Source: Abyssalbus ytuae
GTDB lineage: Bacteria; Bacteroidota; Bacteroidia; Flavobacteriales; Flavobacteriaceae
Assembly (NCBI RefSeq): GCF_022807975.1
Contig: NZ_CP094358.1
Coordinates: 3,844,001 to 3,908,000, forward strand
DNA length: 64,000 nt
Reading direction: 5' to 3'
Made by a program: the position numbers and the translations under genes. Numbering within the stretch: the first letter of the stretch is position 1; every line of letters starts with the position of its first letter. The notes under the pieces were generated by a model. It had not been told where the DNA came from, made no database searches, and saw only the letters and a program-made list of their open reading frames with translations. Positions 9,169 through 16,915 of this stretch are shown piece after piece.

Positions 9169-9403
9169 AATTAAATTTGATTAGAGGGATATTATAATAA
9201 CGATTGTCTCGAAATTTTGTTTCATAAAAATATAAAATGTTTTAAAAAAATTTTGGATAATGATAAAAAAAGATTGACATTTGCTTCGTTATGGAACTGA
9301 CAGAATTGTAAATATAGCGTCTAATATCTTGGTATAAAGCTGTTTATGCGATAAGTGGCTTTTTTATCATCACGTTTTTTTAACGATTTATAATTCTGTA
9401 ACA

Positions 9404-10810
9404 ATGAAACATAACACTCCCTTTATAAAAAAATTCTTCAGATATTTTAAACTTTCACTATCAGGAAGAGAAACAGATTTTACTTCCGGAAGTATAAATA
9501 AAGCTATTTTTCTACTATCAGTTCCAATGATATTGGAAATGCTGATGGAATCAGTCTTCGCGCTTGTTGATATTGCATTTGTTTCTCGGGTAAGCGTAAA
9601 TGCCGTAGCAACAATTGGTTTAACCGAATCGGTTATTACGTTAGTTTATGCTCTGGCTATAGGGTTAAGTATGGCTGCAACTGCTGTGGTAGCAAGGCGT
9701 GTGGGTGAAAAGGATATTAAAGGTGCCAATCAGTCGGCAGTTCAGGTAATCATTTTAGGTAGCTTTACCGCTGTGATAGTAGGGGTTATAGGATTCATAT
9801 TTCCCAAAGAAATACTCTCTTTAATGGGAGGTGAGCCTGATTTGATAGAAGAAGGCTACAAGTATACACAGGTTCTTATAGGCGGGAACATTACTATTTT
9901 TTTGTTGTTTCTTATTAATGCGGTTTTCAGAGGGGCAGGTGATGCCTCTGTTGCCATGTGGGTATTGGTTATATCCAACGGATTAAATATCATCCTCGAT
10001 CCGATATTTATTTTTGGCCTGGGACCGGTAAAAGCATATGGAGTTCAGGGTGCAGCTATAGCTACTACAATAGGAAGGGGAACTGCTGTGATAATACAAT
10101 TGTTTATTCTTTTTTATGGGTGGAGTAAGATAAAGATCAAATTAAAAGATATTGTATTGAAAACCAAGATTATGTTGAATCTCATAAGGGTTTCTTTAGG
10201 CGGTATCGGTCAGTTTTTAATTGGTACCTCGAGTTGGGTGTTTTTAATGAGGATCATGTCAGAGTTTGGTAGCGAAGTTCTGGCCGGCTATGTAATAGCG
10301 ATACGTGTGATGATGTTTACTTTAATGCCGTCATGGGGAATGAGCAATGCGGCAGCAACTCTTGTAGGCCAGAATCTGGGTGCTCAAAATCCCGGGAGAG
10401 CCGAAAAATCAGTATGGCTTACAAGTAAATATAATGCATATTTTATGCTGGTTGTCTCATTAATATATTTATTGTTTGCCAGAGAGATTATAAGTTGGTT
10501 TAAAAATGAAACAGATGTAATTTATTATGGGGCATTAACATTGCAGGTGGTAGCTTCCGGTTATGTTTTTTATGCTTATGGAATGGTAGTTACTCAGGCC
10601 TTCAATGGAGCCGGAGATACAAAAACACCTACCGTAATTAACTTTTTTTGTTTTTGGTTGTTTCAACTTCCTTTTGCTTATTTAACAGCTATCACCTTTG
10701 GGTTGGGGCCGTTAGGAGTATTTTTGGCCATTACATTGGCCGAAGTGTTAATAGCAATTATGGCAATTATCTGGTTTAAAAAAGGAAAGTGGAAAAGTAT
10801 AAGTCTATAA
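9404..10810 (+). CDS. MATE family multidrug/toxin efflux transporter
   Basis: The 468-residue polytopic inner-membrane protein has about 12 predicted spans in two similar halves. Typical MATE sequence is present in both: SVPMILEMLMESVFALVDI near 38, with NAVFRGAGDAS near 182 in the first half, and AFNGAGDTKTPT near 400 in the second. The family exports cationic drugs, dyes and metabolites in exchange for Na+ or H+. A 235-bp upstream gap separates it from the divergent HTH gene, and the glutathione peroxidase gene follows 76 bp downstream. The substrate is unknown. Confidence 0.9.
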   Translation: MKHNTPFIKKFFRYFKLSLSGRETDFTSGSINKAIFLLSVPMILEMLMESVFALVDIAFVSRVSVNAVATIGLTESVITLVYALAIGLSMAATAVVARRVGEKDIKGANQSAVQVIILGSFTAVIVGVIGFIFPKEILSLMGGEPDLIEEGYKYTQVLIGGNITIFLLFLINAVFRGAGDASVAMWVLVISNGLNIILDPIFIFGLGPVKAYGVQGAAIATTIGRGTAVIIQLFILFYGWSKIKIKLKDIVLKTKIMLNLIRVSLGGIGQFLIGTSSWVFLMRIMSEFGSEVLAGYVIAIRVMMFTLMPSWGMSNAAATLVGQNLGAQNPGRAEKSVWLTSKYNAYFMLVVSLIYLLFAREIISWFKNETDVIYYGALTLQVVASGYVFYAYGMVVTQAFNGAGDTKTPTVINFFCFWLFQLPFAYLTAITFGLGPLGVFLAITLAEVLIAIMAIIWFKKGKWKSISL

Positions 10811-10886
10811 AGTAGGTTTCTTTTATGATTTTTTAAATATTTCTTTTGTGCATTTTTTCTAATTTTGGTCGCAAATCAAAACAATT

Positions 10887-11495
10887 ATGAAAAGTATATT
10901 TTTATTATTAATACCTATTTTTCTTGCAGGCTGTAAAACCGAAAAAAAGGAAAGCATTGATAATGCAAAAGAAAATAGGGTAACAGTGGCTGAAGAGATT
11001 AAGCCAACTCAGCAACAAGAAACCATCTATCAATTTAAGGTAGAAGATTTGTCAGGGGAAGAATTTGATTTTTCTTCTTTGAAGGGAAAAAAAATAATGG
11101 TTGTAAATACCGCCAGCGAGTGCGGGTACACACCACAATATGAAAACCTTCAAAAACTTTATGATGATTACAAGAATGAAAATTTTACAATAGTAGGTTT
11201 TCCTGCTAATAATTTTAACGGGCAGGAACCCGGGACCAATGATCAGATAGCTTCGTTTTGTAAAAAGAATTATGGGGTTACTTTTCCTATGATGAGTAAA
11301 ATATCAGTAAAAGGGGATGATATGCATGAAGTATACAAATTTTTAACCCGAAAAAACAGAAATGGTTTTGAAGATTCTGAAGTAGGATGGAACTTCCAGA
11401 AATATTTGATTGATGAAAGCGGACATGTGGTAAAAGTACTTGAATCTAAAATATTGCCCGATGATCAATTGGTAATTAATTGGATTAAAGAATGA
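10887..11495 (+). CDS. Glutathione peroxidase-family lipoprotein
   Basis: The 202-residue protein has a lipoprotein signal (IFLAGC, lipidated Cys16), a linker of about 30 residues, and a GPx/thioredoxin fold from about 48. The peroxidatic cysteine is C79 in NTASECGYTPQY, where selenoenzymes have Sec. The family Gln and Trp/Asn regions are visible as FPANNFNGQEPG and VGWNFQKYL. Enzymes of this Cys type usually use thioredoxin rather than glutathione to reduce H2O2 and lipid hydroperoxides. The lipid anchor places it in the periplasm or outer membrane, which is less common than the cytosolic form. It precedes bshB1 by 149 bp, so the two thiol-redox genes are neighbours. Confidence 0.9.
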   Translation: MKSIFLLLIPIFLAGCKTEKKESIDNAKENRVTVAEEIKPTQQQETIYQFKVEDLSGEEFDFSSLKGKKIMVVNTASECGYTPQYENLQKLYDDYKNENFTIVGFPANNFNGQEPGTNDQIASFCKKNYGVTFPMMSKISVKGDDMHEVYKFLTRKNRNGFEDSEVGWNFQKYLIDESGHVVKVLESKILPDDQLVINWIKE

Positions 11496-11644
11496 TAAAA
11501 AAATCAGCCCTTCGGTATCTCATGCAAATAAGCTGAAAAAAAGCCGGATAAAGGGTATTGATTCTACTTAAATTATATGAAGACCTGGTAGTTTTATTGA
11601 TAAGATCTGCGGAACCTTTAGTTTAAACTTTTATTTTTAAATAT

Positions 11645-12367
11645 ATGAAATTAGATATACTTGCTTTTGGTAGTCACCCGGACGATGTAGAATTAGGTTG
11701 TGGTGCAACGATTGCTAAAGAAATATCCCTTGGAAAAAAAGTGGGTATAGTAGATTTAACCAGGGGAGAACTGGGAACCAGGGGAACCGCCGAGATAAGA
11801 GATAAGGAAGCTGAAAAGTCTGCAAAGATTTTAGGAGTAGCAGTAAGGGAAAATCTGGAATTTGCCGACGGATTTTTTGTAAATGATAAAAAGCACCAGC
11901 TTGAAATAATAAGGATGATTAGAAAATACCGTCCGGATATTGTTTTATGCAATAGTGTTGATGACCGGCATATTGACCATGGGAAAGGGAGTAAATTGGT
12001 TAGTGATTCCTGTTTTTTAAGCGGTCTAATTAAAATAGATACTAAATTTGATGGCGATGATGAATGGCAGGATTCATGGAGGCCAAAATATGTTTATCAT
12101 TACATACAATGGAAAAGTGTAGTGCCTGACTTTGTAGTGGATGTGACAGGGTTTATGGATAAAAAAATGGAAGCTATTCAAGCCTATGCTTCACAATTTT
12201 ATGATCCTGCAAGTAAAGAACCCGAAACACCTATAACCAGTAAAAATTTTTTAGATAGCCTGGAATACAGGGCAAGAGACCTGGGAAGGCTTGTTGGAGT
12301 ATCTTATGCCGAAGGTTTTACAGTGGAAAGGATGGTGGCTGTCAATACATTAAGTAATTTAATGTAA
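11645..12367 (+). CDS. bshB1: Bacillithiol biosynthesis deacetylase BshB1
   Basis: The 240-residue cytosolic PIG-L/LmbE enzyme has the zinc motif GSHPDDVELGCGAT (about 9-22), DLTRGELGTRGTAE (about 37-50) and DDRHIDHGKG near 110, with the third metal His in that segment. The GELGTRGT block and overall length match BshB1. That enzyme deacetylates N-acetylglucosaminyl-malate to glucosaminyl-malate, the second step of bacillithiol synthesis. Bacillithiol is the low-molecular-weight thiol of Firmicutes and many Bacteroidota. The bshA and bshC genes are not in this window. Upstream is a TTG at a 19-bp spacing from TAGTTTAA, only a weak promoter match. Confidence 0.9.
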   Translation: MKLDILAFGSHPDDVELGCGATIAKEISLGKKVGIVDLTRGELGTRGTAEIRDKEAEKSAKILGVAVRENLEFADGFFVNDKKHQLEIIRMIRKYRPDIVLCNSVDDRHIDHGKGSKLVSDSCFLSGLIKIDTKFDGDDEWQDSWRPKYVYHYIQWKSVVPDFVVDVTGFMDKKMEAIQAYASQFYDPASKEPETPITSKNFLDSLEYRARDLGRLVGVSYAEGFTVERMVAVNTLSNLM

Positions 12368-12385
12368 AATTTTCCTGTTTTCATT

Positions 12386-12415
12386 TTGTGAAAGAAGAGA
12401 AATAATTTACATTTG
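12386..12415 (+). promoter_or_regulatory. Strong Bacteroidota housekeeping promoter for tRNA-His
   Basis: TTG at 12386-12388 and TACATTTG at 12408-12415 are separated by exactly 19 bp, a full match to the flavobacterial consensus TTG-N19-TAnnTTTG. The tRNA begins 17 bp after the -7 box, so a start around 12421 would give a short 5' leader. Confidence 0.75.
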
Positions 12416-12431
12416 CATCCGCAAATAACAC

Positions 12432-12506
<75 letters not shown>

Positions 12507-12507
12507 C

Positions 12508-12536
12508 AAAAAGCTCCTTAAAAAGGAGCTTTTTTT
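12508..12536 (+). terminator. Intrinsic terminator of tRNA-His
   Basis: The core stem AAGCTCCTT/AAGGAGCTT has a 3-base loop and a run of Ts. The A and T flanks extend the pairing to 12 bp. It starts 2 bases after the tRNA and is a textbook rho-independent terminator. Confidence 0.9.
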
Positions 12537-12627
12537 GTTTATATTCTAATCCACCCTCACTTTATAATGTTTGGGAGGAAGGCTATTTGTAGGTTGAATT
12601 AAGTACTTTTAATTTACAATTCAGTTG

Positions 12628-14160
12628 TTAGTTTTCCACCGGTTTGTCAACTTCAATCCTTTTCTCTCTGTTTGCTACTTCCCACGCTGTGTAAAATACA
12701 AGCTTTGTCCTGTTTGACAGTAAATCGTAATTTATTTTATCGGGAGTATCACCGGGTTTATGATAATCATCGTGTGTGCCGTTAAAGTAAAAAATTATCG
12801 GAATATTATTTTTTGCAAAATTGTAATGGTCACTTCTGTAATAAAATCGGTTGGGATCGTTTTCATCATTGTATTTATAGTCGAGTTCTATGTTACAGCA
12901 TTCTTTATTTACTTCTTCAGATAAGTTATGAAGCTCGGTACTTAATTTGTCTGAGCCTATAAGGTATACATAATTTCGGTTCCCTTCTCTTTTGGGATCA
13001 ATCCGTCCAATCATATCTATATTTAAATCACAAACAGTTTTTTGAAGGGGTATAATGGGATGGTCCGTATAATACTCAGAGCCAAATAATCCTTTTTCTT
13101 CACCTGTCACATGTAAAAAAACGACAGACCTTCTGGGGCCGTTTCCTTCATCTTTAGCTTGTTTAAAGGCTTCTGCAATTTCCAGAACAGATACGGTACC
13201 ACTTCCGTCATCATCAGCTCCGTTATTTATTTCTCCGTTGGGGGATATGCCGATATGGTCAAGATGTGCTGAAATGACTACATATTCATCAGATTTATCG
13301 GTTCCTTTTAGTAGTGCCACCACATTTTCAGAATCTATTTCCTGCTGATTGTTTTCGTATTTTAATTCTATTTTATTGTTGAGTTTTTGAGGCTGGTCAG
13401 CCGATTCAATTTGTGGATAAATAAAGGAAGCTACTTCTTCATTTATAAATAATTGCACTATTTGGTCTTCTTTTTTTATACTCATGCTGCCATGATTGGA
13501 GAGTTTTGAGTAGTCATACCTACTTTTAACGCGATTATAAAACGTAGGATCATAAAAAAGTATGCCTTTAGCTCCTTGTTGTTTGGCAATTTCTATTCTG
13601 TCGGGGAGAGTTTCTCTCCAATTATCCCATTTTTTAGTACTTTCCGACAGTTGATCTGAATCGGGTATCCCGTTTTTTATCAAAACAAATTTATCTTTTA
13701 CATCAATTTCTGAATAGTCGGAGTATTTACTGTCAATGATACCATAACCGGCATATACAATTTCATATAGCCCTTCAACAGGTGCGGAAGAGGTGATTAT
13801 ACCGTTTCCAATTTCAAATGTGTTGTTTCCTATGATAATATTACCTGTTGCAATTCCTGTTTTTATTAAAGGAACTGTCTGAAAATATTCTCCATCTTCC
13901 CGGGCAGCAGGAATTCCCAGTAATTCGTATTGTTTTTTTAGATATTCCACAGCTTTTTTCTGGCCAGGTTCTCCGGTTTCCCTTCCTTCAAATTCATCGG
14001 ATGCATAAATATATAAATGCTCTTTGAGCTCTTCTTCAGTAATGGTATTTCCATACTTTATTTCTTTTTTAGAAAGATGGTGTTCACCGGTTTTTGCAGA
14101 TTGCTGTGTACTATTACAGCCCGCAGTTAAGAACAGGAGTGCTACTATTATTTTATTCAT
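12628..14160 (-). CDS. M28 family zinc aminopeptidase lipoprotein
   Basis: The 510-residue protein has a lipoprotein signal (LTAGC, Cys15). A PA-like insert domain lies around 120-280, and the catalytic M28 domain follows. Zinc ligands and catalytic residues are visible: SAHLDH (H299), NGADDDGSG (D316), TGEEKGLFGSEYY (E354/E355), NIDMIGR (D382), and YYRSDHYNF near 465. Such enzymes remove N-terminal residues or digest dipeptides in the periplasm or at the outer membrane. It is transcribed alone, toward the tRNA-His terminator. There is no T9SS tail, so surface export depends on the lipoprotein route. Confidence 0.9.
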   Translation of the reverse strand: MNKIIVALLFLTAGCNSTQQSAKTGEHHLSKKEIKYGNTITEEELKEHLYIYASDEFEGRETGEPGQKKAVEYLKKQYELLGIPAAREDGEYFQTVPLIKTGIATGNIIIGNNTFEIGNGIITSSAPVEGLYEIVYAGYGIIDSKYSDYSEIDVKDKFVLIKNGIPDSDQLSESTKKWDNWRETLPDRIEIAKQQGAKGILFYDPTFYNRVKSRYDYSKLSNHGSMSIKKEDQIVQLFINEEVASFIYPQIESADQPQKLNNKIELKYENNQQEIDSENVVALLKGTDKSDEYVVISAHLDHIGISPNGEINNGADDDGSGTVSVLEIAEAFKQAKDEGNGPRRSVVFLHVTGEEKGLFGSEYYTDHPIIPLQKTVCDLNIDMIGRIDPKREGNRNYVYLIGSDKLSTELHNLSEEVNKECCNIELDYKYNDENDPNRFYYRSDHYNFAKNNIPIIFYFNGTHDDYHKPGDTPDKINYDLLSNRTKLVFYTAWEVANREKRIEVDKPVEN

Positions 14161-14346
14161 TATAAATATATTTTCTTTAAAGGTAACTGAATGTAAAAGT
14201 ACAAATGAAAATTAAATAAAAGAATTTATTGAAGTTAATGGCGAAATATAAGGTTAAGAGTCACGGGATTGTTAAAGAAAGGAAATAGCAATAACGGTAA
14301 AATGCTTTTTTAATTGAACATGAAAAACCCCTGGGGAATAAAATTT

Positions 14347-14766
14347 TTATTGATCTTTTTTATCAGATCCTTCTGCTTTTTCAAACAAATCATTAAGTTG
14401 AAGATTCAAAGAATCAACAGCAGGATTGTTTTCAGTAGTGTCTTTCTCTTTTATAAGTAGTTTTAAGTCTTTAAGGTTTTCTTCATGTGACTGTTGTACT
14501 AATTTTTCAAACTCCGGATCATCAGAGATTTCGTCTTTAATTACGAATGTTTTTCCGTATGAAACTACGGCGATGATTAAAGATAATATCATTAAAAATT
14601 TCGGGAACTTTTTTTCTTTTTTATTTTCAGCGGTTTTAAGGGTTAAAAACGCTAAAACAAAAGCAATTACAAGTGGAACCAAAGACATATAGCCAAAGGG
14701 CAATACCGTAAGAGCAATTCCTAATAAAATGCTTAAAAGAGATATGGTGATAAAAAAGAATTTCAT
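14347..14766 (-). CDS. Small membrane protein with acidic tail, unknown function
   Basis: The 139-residue protein has two hydrophobic hairpins. Residues 1-45 hold two closely spaced spans and about 56-75 a third. A hydrophilic, acidic and lysine-rich tail of about 60 residues follows, with coiled-coil-like heptads (FEKLVQQSHEENLKDLKLLI). I do not recognise a family. It lies 16 bp after the DUF3108 gene and is probably its operon partner. A short GC-rich hairpin with a T-run on the minus strand (CCCCAGGGGTTTTT, about 14324-14337) may end the message. Confidence 0.6.
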   Translation of the reverse strand: MKFFFITISLLSILLGIALTVLPFGYMSLVPLVIAFVLAFLTLKTAENKKEKKFPKFLMILSLIIAVVSYGKTFVIKDEISDDPEFEKLVQQSHEENLKDLKLLIKEKDTTENNPAVDSLNLQLNDLFEKAEGSDKKDQ

Positions 14767-14782
14767 GATAAATAGAATTAAA

Positions 14783-15538
14783 TTATATGCCGTTGGCTGA
14801 AATAAGCTTGATATGTCCTGATCCTAAAGGAATAGTAAGTATAGCTTCTACAGGTATTTTTTTTGCATCGGCTGTAAGCCATATAATATTTTGTCGACGT
14901 GATTTTAGCTCTTCTTCAGAATTTCCCACAGCAAGTTTGTAACACTGTTTTGTGCCCAACGGGCCTGCTCCTATTTTTCCTTTTCCTAAAAGTTTAACCA
15001 AAAGAGAGTATTCCTGCCCTTCAAACAAAAATTTAACCGGAAAAGTTTCCCTTGTTTTTAATTGAGTAAAATCCAGATTGCGTAAGTTATATATTGTTGA
15101 AATAATATCTTTTATTTCAGGCTTCAGAGCCTGATCTTTTGAAGTAGTCTTATTACTAACAATTATTTTATCCTCTTCATAATTATAAACATATTTATAC
15201 TCTTGTATGTTTCCTCCTTCGTTAGCTATTTTCTTAAATAGAAACGGTTTTAAATTTGATGAGTCTACATAGGACTCATATAAATCTCTTATTTTAAAAT
15301 AATTGTTCCATTTATCGTAAGTTAAAGCTTTACATTGTAAATGAATTAAAGGAGAACCGGAAATGGTTACAGGAGAGGTTTCCATAGTTAACCGGGCCAC
15401 TTGAGTTTTTAATTCATCACTCATGTTATAGGAAACATCATATACCAGTTTTTCATTTGAAGTTATGGAAGTATTATTTTGTGCATTGAGCACAGACATG
15501 CATAAAAATGCAGTAATTATAAGTAGGGTTGGTTTCAT
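14783..15538 (-). CDS. DUF3108 domain periplasmic/outer-membrane protein
   Basis: The 251-residue protein has a Sec signal (cleavage after LNAQ, about residue 20). Its predominantly beta remainder matches DUF3108: an early EKLVYDVSYNMSDEL-type strand, VTISGSPLIHLQCKALTYDK, LRDLYESYVDSSNLKPFLF-like text, and a C-terminal WLTADAKKIPVEAIL. The family is widespread in Bacteroidota and Proteobacteria, with a lipocalin-like barrel predicted and no established reaction. It heads a two-gene leftward unit with the small membrane protein and diverges from the DUF3365 cytochrome across a 330-bp gap. Confidence 0.75.
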   Translation of the reverse strand: MKPTLLIITAFLCMSVLNAQNNTSITSNEKLVYDVSYNMSDELKTQVARLTMETSPVTISGSPLIHLQCKALTYDKWNNYFKIRDLYESYVDSSNLKPFLFKKIANEGGNIQEYKYVYNYEEDKIIVSNKTTSKDQALKPEIKDIISTIYNLRNLDFTQLKTRETFPVKFLFEGQEYSLLVKLLGKGKIGAGPLGTKQCYKLAVGNSEEELKSRRQNIIWLTADAKKIPVEAILTIPLGSGHIKLISANGI

Positions 15539-15870
15539 GGCAATGTTAATACAATATATTAACGTTAAATTTAATATTTATTACATAAATACCATATATA
15601 ATATGCTGATTATTAATTCTTTTTCCTAAAATTTCTAATTATATAGAATGTTTTCTTACTTAAATAAAGGTTTTTTCTTTAAATTAAAATGATTTGTAAA
15701 AATTACGGTTGGTTTTTTTTATTTTAATTGAAATTGAATTAAAAAGAAGTGTTTTTATGTAACATATGTTACCTGTACCTAAAGGGGATAACTGTAAATT
15801 TATAACCATTTTAATTGTTGAGGTGGACTGTGTGTGAATTAACAGTTTACCGTATTAAACTTATTTTGTG
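15539..15870. other. Divergent intergenic region (about 330 bp)
   Basis: This AT-rich stretch lies between the leftward DUF3108 gene and the rightward DUF3365 cytochrome gene. No ORF or RNA gene is seen. It contains the palindromes TTAACGTTAA near 15560 and GTAACATATGTTAC at 15759-15772, the latter listed separately. No exact TAnnTTTG box could be assigned to either gene. Confidence 0.6.
15759..15772. promoter_or_regulatory. Perfect 14-bp palindrome, candidate CRP/FNR-type operator
   Basis: GTAACATATGTTAC is a perfect dyad (half-site GTAAC, 4-bp centre) 98 bp upstream of the cytochrome/DUF3365 start codon. Its size and symmetry suit a dimeric HTH regulator. The CRP/FNR superfamily binds dyads of this general form, and the downstream redox gene makes that plausible. 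The regulator itself is not in the window, so the assignment is inference. Confidence 0.4.
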
Positions 15871-16863
15871 ATGAAAGCGATATTTGCATTTATTCTTTTA
15901 GTGGTTTTTGCTTTAAGTTGTAAGGAAAATAAAAAAGACGAGTATATTAAGAAAAGAGATATTGAAACAGCATATGAGAAGCAGGTACACGAAGGGAAAA
16001 AATTAATGGAAACTTATTGTTATGCCTGCCATAATCCGGTAACGGAGGAAAAAAACAGAATAGCACCTCCCATGGAGGCAATAAAAAGACATTACATTAC
16101 AGCAAAAACTGATAAAGACCAATTTATAAGCGAAATGCTTAGTTGGATTAAAAATCCTATAGAAGAAAATTCAAAAATGCCGGGAGCAGTTGCACGTTTC
16201 GGGGTTATGCCGGCCACTCCTTATCCTGATAACGTTATTAGGCAAATAGCCGATTATATGTATGATAATGATATTCAAAAACCTGATTGGTTTGAAGAAC
16301 ATTATAACCAGGAGAGGGGAAAGAGGGGAAGAATGAGAATGAGAAAAGGCATGACTTTTAATACTTCATCAGATAGTATTGACTATGGAGAAGTTGGTTT
16401 GCAATATGCACTTTCAACTAAATCTGAATTGGGAAAAAATTTATTGGGCACCATACAAAAAAAAGGAACGATGGAAGCGGTAAGGTTTTGCAATGAAAGA
16501 GCACTATTATTAACTGATAGTATGGAAACTGTACATGATGCACGGATAAAAAGAGTATCAGATAAACCGCGAAACCAGAATAATAAAGCAAATATTATTG
16601 AATTACAATATATAAACACCTTTAAAAAGATGGTGGAAAATAAAGAGGAAATAAAACCAATAGTTAAAGACACTAACGGAAGAATTAATTTTTATTATCC
16701 CATTGTTACTAATGCCATGTGTTTACAATGTCATGGTAAACCAACTAATCAAATAAAACCAGAGGTAATTACAACTTTAAAAAGGTTATATCCTAATGAT
16801 AAAGCCATAGGGTATGCAGAAAACGAAGTAAGAGGGATTTGGAGTATAGAGTTTGACAAATAA
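15871..16863 (+). CDS. Lipoprotein joining cytochrome c to a DUF3365 (Tll0287-like) haem domain
   Basis: The 330-residue protein begins with a lipoprotein signal (VVFALSC, Cys17). A class I cytochrome c domain follows with CYACH at 50-54 and a likely Met ligand in NSKMPG or FGVMPATPYPD. From about 145 comes a DUF3365 domain with CLQCH at 284-288. In Tll0287 this family is a PAS-like fold with covalently bound haem c, proposed to act in redox or gas sensing. I chose ATG at 15871; an in-frame GTG directly before it would add one residue. Two haems and a lipid anchor suggest a periplasmic electron-transfer or sensor protein that needs CcsBA for maturation. It is convergent with the copper-type TonB receptor. 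Confidence 0.88.
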   Translation: MKAIFAFILLVVFALSCKENKKDEYIKKRDIETAYEKQVHEGKKLMETYCYACHNPVTEEKNRIAPPMEAIKRHYITAKTDKDQFISEMLSWIKNPIEENSKMPGAVARFGVMPATPYPDNVIRQIADYMYDNDIQKPDWFEEHYNQERGKRGRMRMRKGMTFNTSSDSIDYGEVGLQYALSTKSELGKNLLGTIQKKGTMEAVRFCNERALLLTDSMETVHDARIKRVSDKPRNQNNKANIIELQYINTFKKMVENKEEIKPIVKDTNGRINFYYPIVTNAMCLQCHGKPTNQIKPEVITTLKRLYPNDKAIGYAENEVRGIWSIEFDK

Positions 16864-16879
16864 TAAGAATCCAAATAAA

Positions 16880-16907
16880 AAAAGAGGGGTATCTTTTCCC
16901 CTCTTTT
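16880..16907. terminator. Bidirectional terminator between convergent genes
   Basis: AAAAGAGGGG and CCCCTCTTTT form a 10-bp stem with an 8-base loop. A T-rich run follows on the plus strand and an A-run (Ts on the minus strand) lies before it. It separates the cytochrome/DUF3365 gene from the TonB receptor, whose stop codon is 8 bp further on. Confidence 0.85.
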
Positions 16908-16915
16908 ATTTTAGT

